Below the pieces are notes generated by a model. That model was not told where the DNA came from and made no database searches. It saw only the letters and a list, made by a program, of their open reading frames with translations. Below are positions 54,402 to 62,422 of a stretch of DNA of 64,000 nucleotides, piece by piece (the first letter of the stretch is position 1; each line of letters opens with the position of its first letter). Made by a program: the position numbers and the translations under genes. Source of the stretch: Chryseobacterium sp. Tr-659 (GTDB taxonomy: Bacteria > Bacteroidota > Bacteroidia > Flavobacteriales > Weeksellaceae); contig NZ_VWWP01000001.1 in assembly GCF_011752975.1 (NCBI RefSeq), positions 186,001 to 250,000 of the forward strand. The letters run 5' to 3'.

Positions 54402-55012
54402 CAAAAAAAATACTGATTGCAGATGATCATCACGTGGTAAGAATTGGGACAGCTATGATTCTGGAAAAGAATTTTGATCATTTTGAAATTGATTTTGCAG
54501 AAACCTATAACGAGGTAAAACAAAAAGTTCAAGCAGAAAAATATGATCTCGTTATCCTGGATATTGAGCTTCCGGGAAGTATTCTCAAATCGATGGTGAA
54601 AGAGATTAAAAACTTTTCTGAAGATACTTTGGTTTTAATATTTACCTCCTATAAAGAAAATATTGCGGAGCAGTACTTCCAGGAGGGAGCCAATGGTTTT
54701 TTAAACAAACAAAGTGATCCGGAAGTTTTTGTAAAAGCGATTGAAACCATTTTTAAGGACGGTTACTTTTACACTCCGGAAGTTATGAATGAGCTGGTAA
54801 AGGGAATGCAAAAGAAAAGAACTGTAGAGCTTTTATCAGAAAGAGAACTGCAGGTCTTCAATCTTCTGGCTAAAGGAAACGGAAACCTTGAAATTGCCAA
54901 TACTCTTAATATCGAAGAATCTACTGTTGGAACTTACAAAAGAAGAGTCTATCAGAAACTAAAGATTACCAATCTGATTGAACTGCTGGAAATTTACAAT
55001 GAGATTCATTAG
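54398..55012 (+). CDS. LuxR/NarL-family response regulator
   Basis: A 204-residue regulator paired with the propeller kinase. The receiver domain has the acidic pair in IADDHH, phosphoacceptor Asp55 in LVILDIELPGS, and Lys in FLNKQSDP. The C-terminal HTH reads LSERELQVFNLLAKGNGNLEIANTLNIEESTVGTYKRRVYQKL. The ATG overlaps the kinase stop (ATGA), so the two are translationally coupled. The two secreted-protein genes that follow are candidate targets by position only. Confidence 0.94.
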   Translation: MTKKILIADDHHVVRIGTAMILEKNFDHFEIDFAETYNEVKQKVQAEKYDLVILDIELPGSILKSMVKEIKNFSEDTLVLIFTSYKENIAEQYFQEGANGFLNKQSDPEVFVKAIETIFKDGYFYTPEVMNELVKGMQKKRTVELLSERELQVFNLLAKGNGNLEIANTLNIEESTVGTYKRRVYQKLKITNLIELLEIYNEIH

Positions 55013-55182
55013 CAGAAGCTGATGTCATAATACCGGTACAGTTTTGTGGCAAAATGCGTACAGGATCTGTTCGTTAATTACTCATTTTTCGCAGTAGGTT
55101 AGTGCTGTGAAAAACTTCAGTTAAATAATTGAAGTTCATAGAGAATTATCAGACTCCCTTAGATTCTAAATACGTATTTGTT

Positions 55183-56127
55183 ATGAAAAAAAAGATACTT
55201 TTCATTGCCTTGTTGGCAGGTTCAATTGATACTTCGGTAAGCGCCCAGGCAGGTAATGTGGGAATTAACACGTCAACTCCCGGTAGTACTCTTACAATTA
55301 ACGGTTCATTTGCTGCAAGCTATAAAACAGTAACCGCAGGTGGAACTATAAATGCCGGTGATTACTATACAGCTTATAATGGAGCATTAGACGGTACTTT
55401 AACTTTACCTTCAGCGATTAGTGGTGCTGGTAATTTCTCAGGTCGTACCTACCATTTTAAGAATACAGGTACTGCAAAACTTATCGTAGCTTCCAACGGA
55501 TCTGAGTTGATTGATAACCAAGCCGGAGCTGGTGTTTCTACTATTGAAGTACCTCCCGGTTATTATGCATATGTGGTAAGTAAAGGCACTACTACCGGTA
55601 CAACCTGGGAGCTGGTATTGCTTTCAAGTTCCAATAGCTTACCCTCTGCAGAATCTACTTATCCTTTTTCAACAGTGGCAACTACCGAAAGACAGACCTG
55701 TGATGCTACCCCAAATCCCTCCGTTCCATGGATCAGAACGGCTATTGTTTATCCTCAGGGTACGGTTCTTAATAAAGGAAATGTACTTGATCCTTCTACA
55801 GGAGCATTTACAGCACCTACTAATGGATATTATATCATTCAGGGGTCTACTCAGTTTGATAACGGAGAAGTATCCGGAAATCCAAACTTTACATGGACTG
55901 TGCTGTATCTGATAAAAAACTATACTCCGGCTAACGGAGGAAATATATTAGTGCAGTCTTATCAGCAGCCTTATGCTACAACGGTTTTTGGCTCAAGTAT
56001 TTCTTGTATGACTTATCTGATTGCAGGAGAAACAGTAAGCATGGCTTCCGTAGCCGGAGTAACCGGTACCGGTGGTAAATATCAGGTGGTAACAAGTACC
56101 ATGTTCGGATATAAAATCGCTAATTAA
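55183..56127 (+). CDS. Secreted GINT-type protein with C1q-like C-terminus
   Basis: A 314-residue protein. The start at 55183 opens into a signal peptide (KKKILFIALLAGSIDTSVSAQ), so it is preferred over an in-frame ATG at 55129. The mature start GNVGINTSTPGSTLTING is the GINT motif. The C-terminal part (GAFTAPTNGYYIIQGSTQFD to YLIAGETVSMASVAGV and MFGYKIAN) has the strand pattern of a C1q-like jelly roll. I infer a trimeric surface or secreted protein. It lies 170 bases after the regulator gene, followed by a hairpin terminator and then a second relative. Confidence 0.75.
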   Translation: MKKKILFIALLAGSIDTSVSAQAGNVGINTSTPGSTLTINGSFAASYKTVTAGGTINAGDYYTAYNGALDGTLTLPSAISGAGNFSGRTYHFKNTGTAKLIVASNGSELIDNQAGAGVSTIEVPPGYYAYVVSKGTTTGTTWELVLLSSSNSLPSAESTYPFSTVATTERQTCDATPNPSVPWIRTAIVYPQGTVLNKGNVLDPSTGAFTAPTNGYYIIQGSTQFDNGEVSGNPNFTWTVLYLIKNYTPANGGNILVQSYQQPYATTVFGSSISCMTYLIAGETVSMASVAGVTGTGGKYQVVTSTMFGYKIAN

Positions 56128-56148
56128 TCTGAATTTTTTAACGAGAAT

Positions 56149-56177
56149 AAGCCTTGACAGATCGTTAAGGCTCTTTT
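56149..56177 (+). terminator. Terminator between the two GINT genes
   Basis: AGCCTT and AAGGCT arms, extended by partial pairing, with five T after the stem. Of moderate strength. Confidence 0.6.
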
Positions 56178-56212
56178 TAATTCGAATATATTTTATTAAA
56201 ATCTTTTACAAT

Positions 56213-57037
56213 ATGAAAAAACTAACCATAACACTGTTTATGATCTTTGCTAATTTTGCTGTGGCACAGGTTGGGGTAAATACTCCCAATCCAAAAGGAA
56301 TGTTCCATCTGGACGGGAAAAAAAATAATGAAACTTCCGGAAATATAAGCCCTGCCAATCAGACAGACGATGTGGTGATGACAGCCGATGGTTTTGTAGG
56401 TATAGGCAATAATAATCCCGCTGCAAGTTTAGATATAAAAACAGCAGGAACCTCAGCCGCTCCTGTACCCGGAATAAAGATTACAGACGGGGCACAAAAT
56501 GAAAATTATGTACTAACCTCCGATGCCAGCGGAAACGGTTTGTGGAAACCGGTAAGATTAACCGTAGTACGCGGAGCGAACGGGCCGGGAATTGATATTC
56601 CTTTTACTTTAACAACCACCTTCAGATATACAGGATCCTATATAGATTTACCTCCGGGCAGATGGCTTGTTACCGTTCAACAGCTTATTCATCCCACAGG
56701 AGGAGTTTTGACAAGTGATCAATGGATGTGGCTGAGGACAGGCTTTTCAGATGATCCTAATGTTGTAACAGGTGGTACGGCCACTCTTTCCCCTGATCTG
56801 AATGAACTGCCGACCCTGGTAAGTGGATTAATACAGGGGCCCACAACTTCAGGAATTACCAGATTCTCTATTATACAGGGGAGTTTGGTGATTAATAACT
56901 CTTCCGGCGCTGTGAAAAGATATAAATATATTGCGGGAGATAATGTTATTGGAGGTACTCCTGCCAATGCAACCTCTTTTCAGGGATTCGGAGGGAGCTG
57001 GAGTGAAAATATCATTTATGCAGTACCTACCAACTAA
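56213..57037 (+). CDS. Secreted GINT-type protein
   Basis: A 274-residue protein with a signal peptide (TITLFMIFANFAVAQ), then VGVNTPNPKGMFHLDGKKNN and a second block DDVVMTADGFVGIGNNNPAASLDI. This arrangement closely follows the protein at 10775-11587. The C-terminal half is beta-rich with many Thr, Ser and Gly, and ends GGSWSENIIYAVPTN. No sorting domain or catalytic motif is seen. It probably shares its fold and location with the preceding gene product. The function is unknown. Confidence 0.75.
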   Translation: MKKLTITLFMIFANFAVAQVGVNTPNPKGMFHLDGKKNNETSGNISPANQTDDVVMTADGFVGIGNNNPAASLDIKTAGTSAAPVPGIKITDGAQNENYVLTSDASGNGLWKPVRLTVVRGANGPGIDIPFTLTTTFRYTGSYIDLPPGRWLVTVQQLIHPTGGVLTSDQWMWLRTGFSDDPNVVTGGTATLSPDLNELPTLVSGLIQGPTTSGITRFSIIQGSLVINNSSGAVKRYKYIAGDNVIGGTPANATSFQGFGGSWSENIIYAVPTN

Positions 57038-57188
57038 TGATCCAGGCTTATCTCACCCGAAAAGTATTGTTTTATCAATTTTGATTTAAAACAGATCCGC
57101 CGTTAAGCACAGAATTGCCAATTTCCCCCATGGAATGAGAATTTCTGTGAAAAGTTTTTATATATTTAGCGCCTGAATAATTTATTCT

Positions 57189-58607
57189 ATGAGCAACGAA
57201 AATAAAACAGGACAAAACGAGACTTTAGTTAGAGGATTAACAAACCGACACATACAATTAATTGCCCTTGGAGGTGCCATAGGAACCGGATTATTTCTGG
57301 GAATCGGACCGGCAGCAGTACTGGCCGGCCCATCGGTTATTTTAGGCTATGCACTAGCCGGTATTATTGCCTTTTTTATCATGCGCCAGCTGGGTGAAAT
57401 GGTAGTTCAGGAACCGGTATCGGGAAGTTTTAGCTACTTTGCCTACAAATATTGGGGAAATTTTCCAGGGTTTGCTTCCGGATGGAACTACTGGATTCTC
57501 TATATTCTGGTGAGTATGGCTGAACTAACAGCAATCGGCCATTATATCCATTTCTGGTGGCCGGAAATTCCGCTATGGGTTTCCAGTTTATTCTTTTTTG
57601 TAGTAATCAATGCCCTGAATCTTGCCTCTGTAAAGGTTTACGGAGAAACAGAGTTCTGGTTTTCCATTATCAAAGTAGTTGCTATTATTGCCATGATTAT
57701 CTTCGGGGTATATTTGCTCATAAGTGGAACAGGAGGAGAAAAAGCAACTATAACCAATTTATGGAATGACGGTGGTTTTTTCCCGAAAGGATTATTTAAT
57801 AAAACAGAGAACGGATATTCAGGATTGTTTGCTGCAATGGCAATGATTATGTTCTCTTTCGGAGGATTAGAACTAATCGGGATCACAGCTGCTGAAGCTA
57901 AAAACCCTGAGAAAACTATTCCACAGGCCACCAATCAGGTGATCTACAGGATTCTGATTTTCTATGTGGGTGCTTTGGTAATCTTATTCTCGTTAAGCCC
58001 ATGGAGAGATATTACAGAAGGATCAAGCCCTTTTGTGATGGTATTTCAAAATTTGAACGGTCTTGAATTCAGCCTTTTTGGAAAGGTAATCCAGTTCAAT
58101 ACATTGATCGCGAATGTTCTGAATTTAATTGTTCTCACGGCTGCTTTATCCGTTTACAATAGTAGTGTTTACAGTAACAGCAGAATGTTATTTGGGCTTG
58201 CCCAGCAGGGAAATGCTCCTAAGTTTTTAAAGAAATTGAATAAAAATTCAGTTCCTACCAATGCGATCATTGTTTCATCATGCTTTGCAGGAATCTGCAT
58301 TATCATTAATAAACTGGTACCGGAAAAAGCCTTTGAATATTTAATGGCACTCGTGGTATCTACATTAATTATCAACTGGCTGATGATTTGTTATACCCAT
58401 TTGAAGTTTAAAAAATCAATCAATCAATCCGGAATTCAGTCCAAATTTCCATCAATATTTTATCCCGTATCCAATTACATTTGTATTGCATTCCTGGTTC
58501 TGATCTTAGGATTAATGAGTATCACAGGAATGGAAATTCAGGTAATTCTGATTCCAATATGGATTGGCTTTTTATTTGTGATGTATAAACTATACAAACC
58601 AAGCTAA
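57189..58607 (+). CDS. APC-superfamily amino acid permease
   Basis: A 472-residue transporter with about twelve helices. The unwound first helix carries ALGGAIGTGLFLGIG, the substrate-binding motif of the family, followed by GPSVILGYALAGIIAFFIMRQLGEM. FSFGGLELIGITAAEAKNPEKTIPQA is another amino acid permease signature. The AroP/LysP/GabP-like subfamily cannot be settled by eye. Single gene with its own terminator. The AraC-type regulator downstream may or may not act on it. Confidence 0.93.
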   Translation: MSNENKTGQNETLVRGLTNRHIQLIALGGAIGTGLFLGIGPAAVLAGPSVILGYALAGIIAFFIMRQLGEMVVQEPVSGSFSYFAYKYWGNFPGFASGWNYWILYILVSMAELTAIGHYIHFWWPEIPLWVSSLFFFVVINALNLASVKVYGETEFWFSIIKVVAIIAMIIFGVYLLISGTGGEKATITNLWNDGGFFPKGLFNKTENGYSGLFAAMAMIMFSFGGLELIGITAAEAKNPEKTIPQATNQVIYRILIFYVGALVILFSLSPWRDITEGSSPFVMVFQNLNGLEFSLFGKVIQFNTLIANVLNLIVLTAALSVYNSSVYSNSRMLFGLAQQGNAPKFLKKLNKNSVPTNAIIVSSCFAGICIIINKLVPEKAFEYLMALVVSTLIINWLMICYTHLKFKKSINQSGIQSKFPSIFYPVSNYICIAFLVLILGLMSITGMEIQVILIPIWIGFLFVMYKLYKPS

Positions 58608-58634
58608 AATATAAAACAAACAGAAATTGTTTTT

Positions 58635-58668
58635 AAAGATGAAAATTAAATGATTTTCATCTTTTTTT
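58635..58668 (+). terminator. Terminator of the permease gene
   Basis: AAAGATGAAAAT and ATTTTCATCTTT arms with loop TAAATG, followed by a T run. Confidence 0.85.
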
Positions 58669-58767
58669 ATGTTTAAAATCCTGTAAATTAGTAATGATAT
58701 GATCCCGTTAAAAAAATGGTATCAAAATAGATTCCTTTCATTGTTATTATTTTTAATATAAAAGAAA

Positions 58768-59568
58768 ATGCAGTCGAGCTTTAGTGAGATCCAGAAAATA
58801 GTAGATCTTATTGAAACCCATTTTGACAGAGATATTACGGCTCATGAAATAGAGACGGTATCTCACTATTCTTATCGGAATTTCCAAAGAATATTTTTTA
58901 AGATTTTTAATGAAACGGTTTCCGGATTTCAAAAAAGGCTGCGACTTGAAAATGCCTATAAGAAACTGATATACACAGAAGATAAACTCTCTGAGATCGC
59001 ATGGCAGGTTGGATATTTCAATATCCAGTCCTTTTCAAAAGCATTTAAAAAACAGTATTCCTTTTCCCCGGTGGAGGCGAGAAAACAAAAACAGGAAGTA
59101 TTTAAAGAGTTTATCAAAAACAGCCATCCGGAGCTTACATTTGAGATTAGATTTAAAGATGCTGTTTCGGTGTATTGTAAGTTCATTAAAGCGAAAGACT
59201 ATAATAATAAAGAAATCAATGCTTTGTGGAAGGAAATAGAGCCCGATAAGGAAATATTCGAAGCAGCTTACGGCATTATCCTTGATCAGCCTTTGATCAC
59301 CAGCCGTTCACATTGCAGATATGGAGCCGCTGTAACTTCTGATGAGGTTCTTGAAGGATTTTTTAAAAGAGAAATCTTTGGTGGGAAATATGTCAGATTC
59401 ATCCATTACGGATCGTATGAAAAAATTTTAGAAACTTACCGTTCCTTTTATCGTTTCTGGCTGGCAGACCAGTCTCTTTTATTAGATAATTCCGATGTGA
59501 TAGAAGAATATTTACAATCAGAAACAGGAGAAGATATCACCTATATTTATTTTCCGCTTTATGAATAG
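58768..59568 (+). CDS. AraC-family regulator with GyrI-like effector domain
   Basis: A 266-residue regulator of Rob/SoxS-like layout. The AraC double HTH comes first (about 1-100): ITAHEIETVSHYSYRNFQRIFFKIFNETVSGFQKRLRLENAYKKL and LSEIAWQVGYFNIQSFSKAFKKQYSFSPVEARK. The rest resembles the GyrI/SOUL ligand-binding fold (RYGAAVTSDEVLEGF, YVRFIHYGSYEKILETYRSFYRFWL). Such proteins often sense small hydrophobic compounds. The target and inducer are unknown. Confidence 0.88.
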   Translation: MQSSFSEIQKIVDLIETHFDRDITAHEIETVSHYSYRNFQRIFFKIFNETVSGFQKRLRLENAYKKLIYTEDKLSEIAWQVGYFNIQSFSKAFKKQYSFSPVEARKQKQEVFKEFIKNSHPELTFEIRFKDAVSVYCKFIKAKDYNNKEINALWKEIEPDKEIFEAAYGIILDQPLITSRSHCRYGAAVTSDEVLEGFFKREIFGGKYVRFIHYGSYEKILETYRSFYRFWLADQSLLLDNSDVIEEYLQSETGEDITYIYFPLYE

Positions 59569-59670
59569 AATGTCCTTTTAGGACAAGATTTGCTTTTCTG
59601 AAGATCTAATTTTGCCTCGGTAAATAACTCCAGGGAGATTTACTGATAGAACTTAAGAAAACAAAACAGA

Positions 59671-60282
59671 ATGAAAAAAGTATTTCTCTTCGCCTTGTTA
59701 ATTCCTTTTTACGGCAGATCTCAGATTTCAGTTCAAACCTATGCCGGAAATAAAGAATCGGAGATACTAGGTATTTATAACAGAGATTTTAAAAGTAAAT
59801 GGAATTATTTCGCTTCAGGAACCATTGCTTACGATTATGAATCGAAAAAAGTAACTCCGGAAATTTATCAGAACCTTAACTATGGAATCGGAAAAAACTG
59901 GGGTATTTCTACAGGAATTCATATTTCAAATAAAGATATCATGCCTTCTGTAGGAGTGGCTTACGGAAAAGAAAATGACGTTTTTGGAATCAGTGTTTTC
60001 CCGGCAATTACTTATTCTACAAGTGCAAAAGAATTCGGAATCGGGGTATATACCTTATTAGAATATACTCCGAAAATCAATGAACAATTTAATTTTTACA
60101 GCATGCTGATCGTAGAGTCTGATTTTAATTTTAAAGAACATCAGGCAAGCAGCCAGGTGATCCGTTTAGGACTGGAGAATCAGAAAAAAATGCAATTCGG
60201 GATAGGAAGTAATATTTCCCAGACGGGAAGTAGCTTTGAGACCGATATTAATTTCGGAATATTTATAGGAAAGAAATTTTAA
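59671..60282 (+). CDS. Outer-membrane beta-barrel-like hypothetical protein
   Basis: A 203-residue protein with a signal peptide (FLFALLIPFYGRSQ). Its alternating amphipathic strands end in an aromatic residue (NFGIFIGKKF): KSKWNYFASGTIAYDYES, NWGISTGIHIS, VFGISVFPAITYST and FGIGVYTLLEYTP. This suggests a small outer-membrane barrel of eight to ten strands. No family is recognised. The stop is five bases before the agmatine-deiminase-like gene, so the two are almost surely co-transcribed. Confidence 0.72.
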   Translation: MKKVFLFALLIPFYGRSQISVQTYAGNKESEILGIYNRDFKSKWNYFASGTIAYDYESKKVTPEIYQNLNYGIGKNWGISTGIHISNKDIMPSVGVAYGKENDVFGISVFPAITYSTSAKEFGIGVYTLLEYTPKINEQFNFYSMLIVESDFNFKEHQASSQVIRLGLENQKKMQFGIGSNISQTGSSFETDINFGIFIGKKF

Positions 60283-60287
60283 ATTAT

Positions 60288-61385
60288 ATGAACAAATTAT
60301 TCACACTCACTTTTATATTGAGTTTTATAGTAAATATGGCACAGACTGCTTATCATTTTCCCGAAGAATCTTCACGCCATGAAGGAACGTGGCTGCAATG
60401 GCCTCATCATTATCAACATGGTGTTACATACCGTAAAAGAGTGGAACAGACCTGGATTGATATGACAAAAGCCTTGCAGACAGGAGAAAAGGTACATATT
60501 ATTGCATATAATACTGACGAAAAGAACAGGATTATCCGTATTCTGGAGGAAAATAAAATTCCGATGAAGAATATTGATTTCAAAGTTTATCCTACAGATG
60601 ATGTCTGGATCAGGGACAATGGACCTATTTTCGTAAAAGATAATAAGGGAAATGTCTTGATTGAAGATTGGGGCTTCAACGGTTGGGGTGAGAAGTTCGA
60701 TTTTGAAAATTGTGATGAAATTCCACAGCGGATAGGAGAAGACCTGGGAATGAAAGTAATTGATCTTAATGACGAAATGGTAAATGAAGGAGGTTCCGTA
60801 GAAACCGATGGGAATGGGGTTTTAATGGCTTGTAAAAGTTCCGTCATCAGTCAGAAAAAGGGTTCAACAAGAAACAAAGGAATCACGCAAAAAGAAGCAG
60901 AAGAAATGTTTGAAACCTATTACGGAGTTTCTAAAGTTATCTGGCTGGATGGTGTTACAGGCCTAGACGTTACCGACATGCACATTGATGGTTTTATGAA
61001 GTTTGTAGATCATCATACCATGATCACAATGAATGAGGATGACCTTCTTGAGCTTGGTCTTTCCGAAAAAGATGTCAATACCCTTTATTCGGCTACTAAT
61101 GTTAATGGAAAAGAATATAAAAAAGTATATCTGCCGGCAACTAAAAATAAAGTGAAGACAGCTTATGGTAAACAACTGGATGAAAAAGGCTCTTATGTTA
61201 ATTATTATGTTGCCAACACGGTAGTGCTGGTTCCCAATTATGGAGATCCTAATGATAAAGTTGCAAATAAGATTATTCAGGACCTGTACCCTGGCCGAAA
61301 AGTAATCGGGATTGATGTGAGAAATCTTTATGAAAATGGAGGTATGGTACATTGCGTTACCCAGCAGCAGCCAGCAGGAAATTAA
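60288..61385 (+). CDS. Exported agmatine deiminase / peptidylarginine-deiminase-family enzyme
   Basis: A 365-residue guanidine-modifying enzyme of the PAD_porph family, which hydrolyses a guanidino group. Substrate-binding and catalytic motifs are present: DDVWIRDNGP, NEGGSVETDG, DVTDMHIDGFMKF (catalytic His) and the nucleophile Cys356 in NGGMVHCVTQQQP. The N-terminus MNKLFTLTFILSFIVNMAQ is a signal peptide, so the product should leave the cytosol. Cytosolic agmatine deiminases lack one. Free agmatine or peptidyl arginine could be the substrate. Co-transcribed with the barrel-like gene. Confidence 0.88.
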   Translation: MNKLFTLTFILSFIVNMAQTAYHFPEESSRHEGTWLQWPHHYQHGVTYRKRVEQTWIDMTKALQTGEKVHIIAYNTDEKNRIIRILEENKIPMKNIDFKVYPTDDVWIRDNGPIFVKDNKGNVLIEDWGFNGWGEKFDFENCDEIPQRIGEDLGMKVIDLNDEMVNEGGSVETDGNGVLMACKSSVISQKKGSTRNKGITQKEAEEMFETYYGVSKVIWLDGVTGLDVTDMHIDGFMKFVDHHTMITMNEDDLLELGLSEKDVNTLYSATNVNGKEYKKVYLPATKNKVKTAYGKQLDEKGSYVNYYVANTVVLVPNYGDPNDKVANKIIQDLYPGRKVIGIDVRNLYENGGMVHCVTQQQPAGN

Positions 61386-61618
61386 ATAGAAGCGGTAACT
61401 AAAAAATCATCAAAAGGGGAGAATGAATTTAACCTTGATTCTTCCCATTATGATGTTTTTCATAGAAAAATATTCATAGAATCTGGCCGTTCCTCATCTA
61501 ATTTTCGTACATTAGTAAGAGGTTATATTTCAAATTCAGGTGAAAATAATCTGTTTGAAATTCCTGCGGATAAGCCGAAAACCGCTCCAAAAAGTAGGCA
61601 GGACCAAAAAAGACACCT

Positions 61619-62251
61619 ATGGCCAATTTATTTCAAACTCTTACCAACGCGGTAAAACACTGGTATATCCCATTAATCTTCGGGATTCTGTTTCTAATCT
61701 GTGGTTTTTATGTATTCAGTGTACCGCTGGCAACATATGTAACACTTTCCATCTTTTTCAGCGTCTCATTCTTATTTTCCGGAATTACAGAGATATTCTT
61801 TTCTGTACAGAACAGTAAATCTTTGCAGGGCTGGGGCTGGTTTCTGGTAAGCGGATTACTAACTACTGCAATAGGGATCTATCTGATCGCTAATCCGCAG
61901 ATTTCAATGGCTGTGCTTCCGTTTGTAGTGGGATTCACCTTATTGTTCCGTTCTTTTCAGTTATTAGGATTTGCTTTTGATCTGAAGAGTATGAAAATAA
62001 GGAGCTGGGGAAATGTAGCCCTTGCCAGTGCCGGAGGAATTATATTTTCTTTGCTATTGATATTTAACCCGATATTTACAGGGATTTCTTTAGTTACTCT
62101 TACAGGGGTTTCCTTTATTTTTATGGGAATTGCCTCTATTATGCTGGCTCTGGATTTAAGAAAAGTGAAAAAAATTCCTGGGAAAGTTAGCCAGGAGCTG
62201 CGGGATAAGATTAAATCTATTCAGGATGAAATTGATGAACTAAAAAAATAG
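61619..62251 (+). CDS. HdeD-family (DUF308) membrane protein
   Basis: A 210-residue protein with six predicted helices: WYIPLIFGILFLICGFYVFS, YVTLSIFFSVSFLFSGITEIFF, GWFLVSGLLTTAIGIYLIA and later ones. It ends in a short charged coiled coil (VSQELRDKIKSIQDEIDELKK). The pattern is that of DUF308/HdeD proteins, whose E. coli member is linked to acid resistance. A function here is not shown. Own terminator downstream. Confidence 0.87.
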   Translation: MANLFQTLTNAVKHWYIPLIFGILFLICGFYVFSVPLATYVTLSIFFSVSFLFSGITEIFFSVQNSKSLQGWGWFLVSGLLTTAIGIYLIANPQISMAVLPFVVGFTLLFRSFQLLGFAFDLKSMKIRSWGNVALASAGGIIFSLLLIFNPIFTGISLVTLTGVSFIFMGIASIMLALDLRKVKKIPGKVSQELRDKIKSIQDEIDELKK

Positions 62252-62266
62252 ATTAATACCATACAA

Positions 62267-62298
62267 TAAAAAGCCTCACCAGAGGCTTTTTTTATTTT
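62267..62298 (+). terminator. Terminator of the HdeD-like gene
   Basis: AAAAAGCCTC and GAGGCTTTTT arms with loop ACCA, followed by a T run. Confidence 0.87.
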
Positions 62299-62373
62299 AT
62301 TAAAACTTACTAAAATGATAAAAATCACCTTAAATCCACTTTGTTGTGAAGCGGTTTTGGTGTTAAAAAACGT

Positions 62374-62381
62374 TATTTTTG
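62374..62381 (+). promoter_or_regulatory. -7 promoter element of the T9SS propeller gene
   Basis: TATTTTTG (TAnnTTTG) 49 bases before the ATG. The -33 element is uncertain. Confidence 0.4.
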
Positions 62382-62422
62382 TGTAGAATTTAAACTAATA
62401 CTAACTCAAATACAACGCGGGA

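Noticed and set aside
61540..61818. Plus-strand frame of 92 codons overlapping the HdeD-like gene
   Set aside because: Overlaps the six-helix gene in another frame and shows no features of its own.
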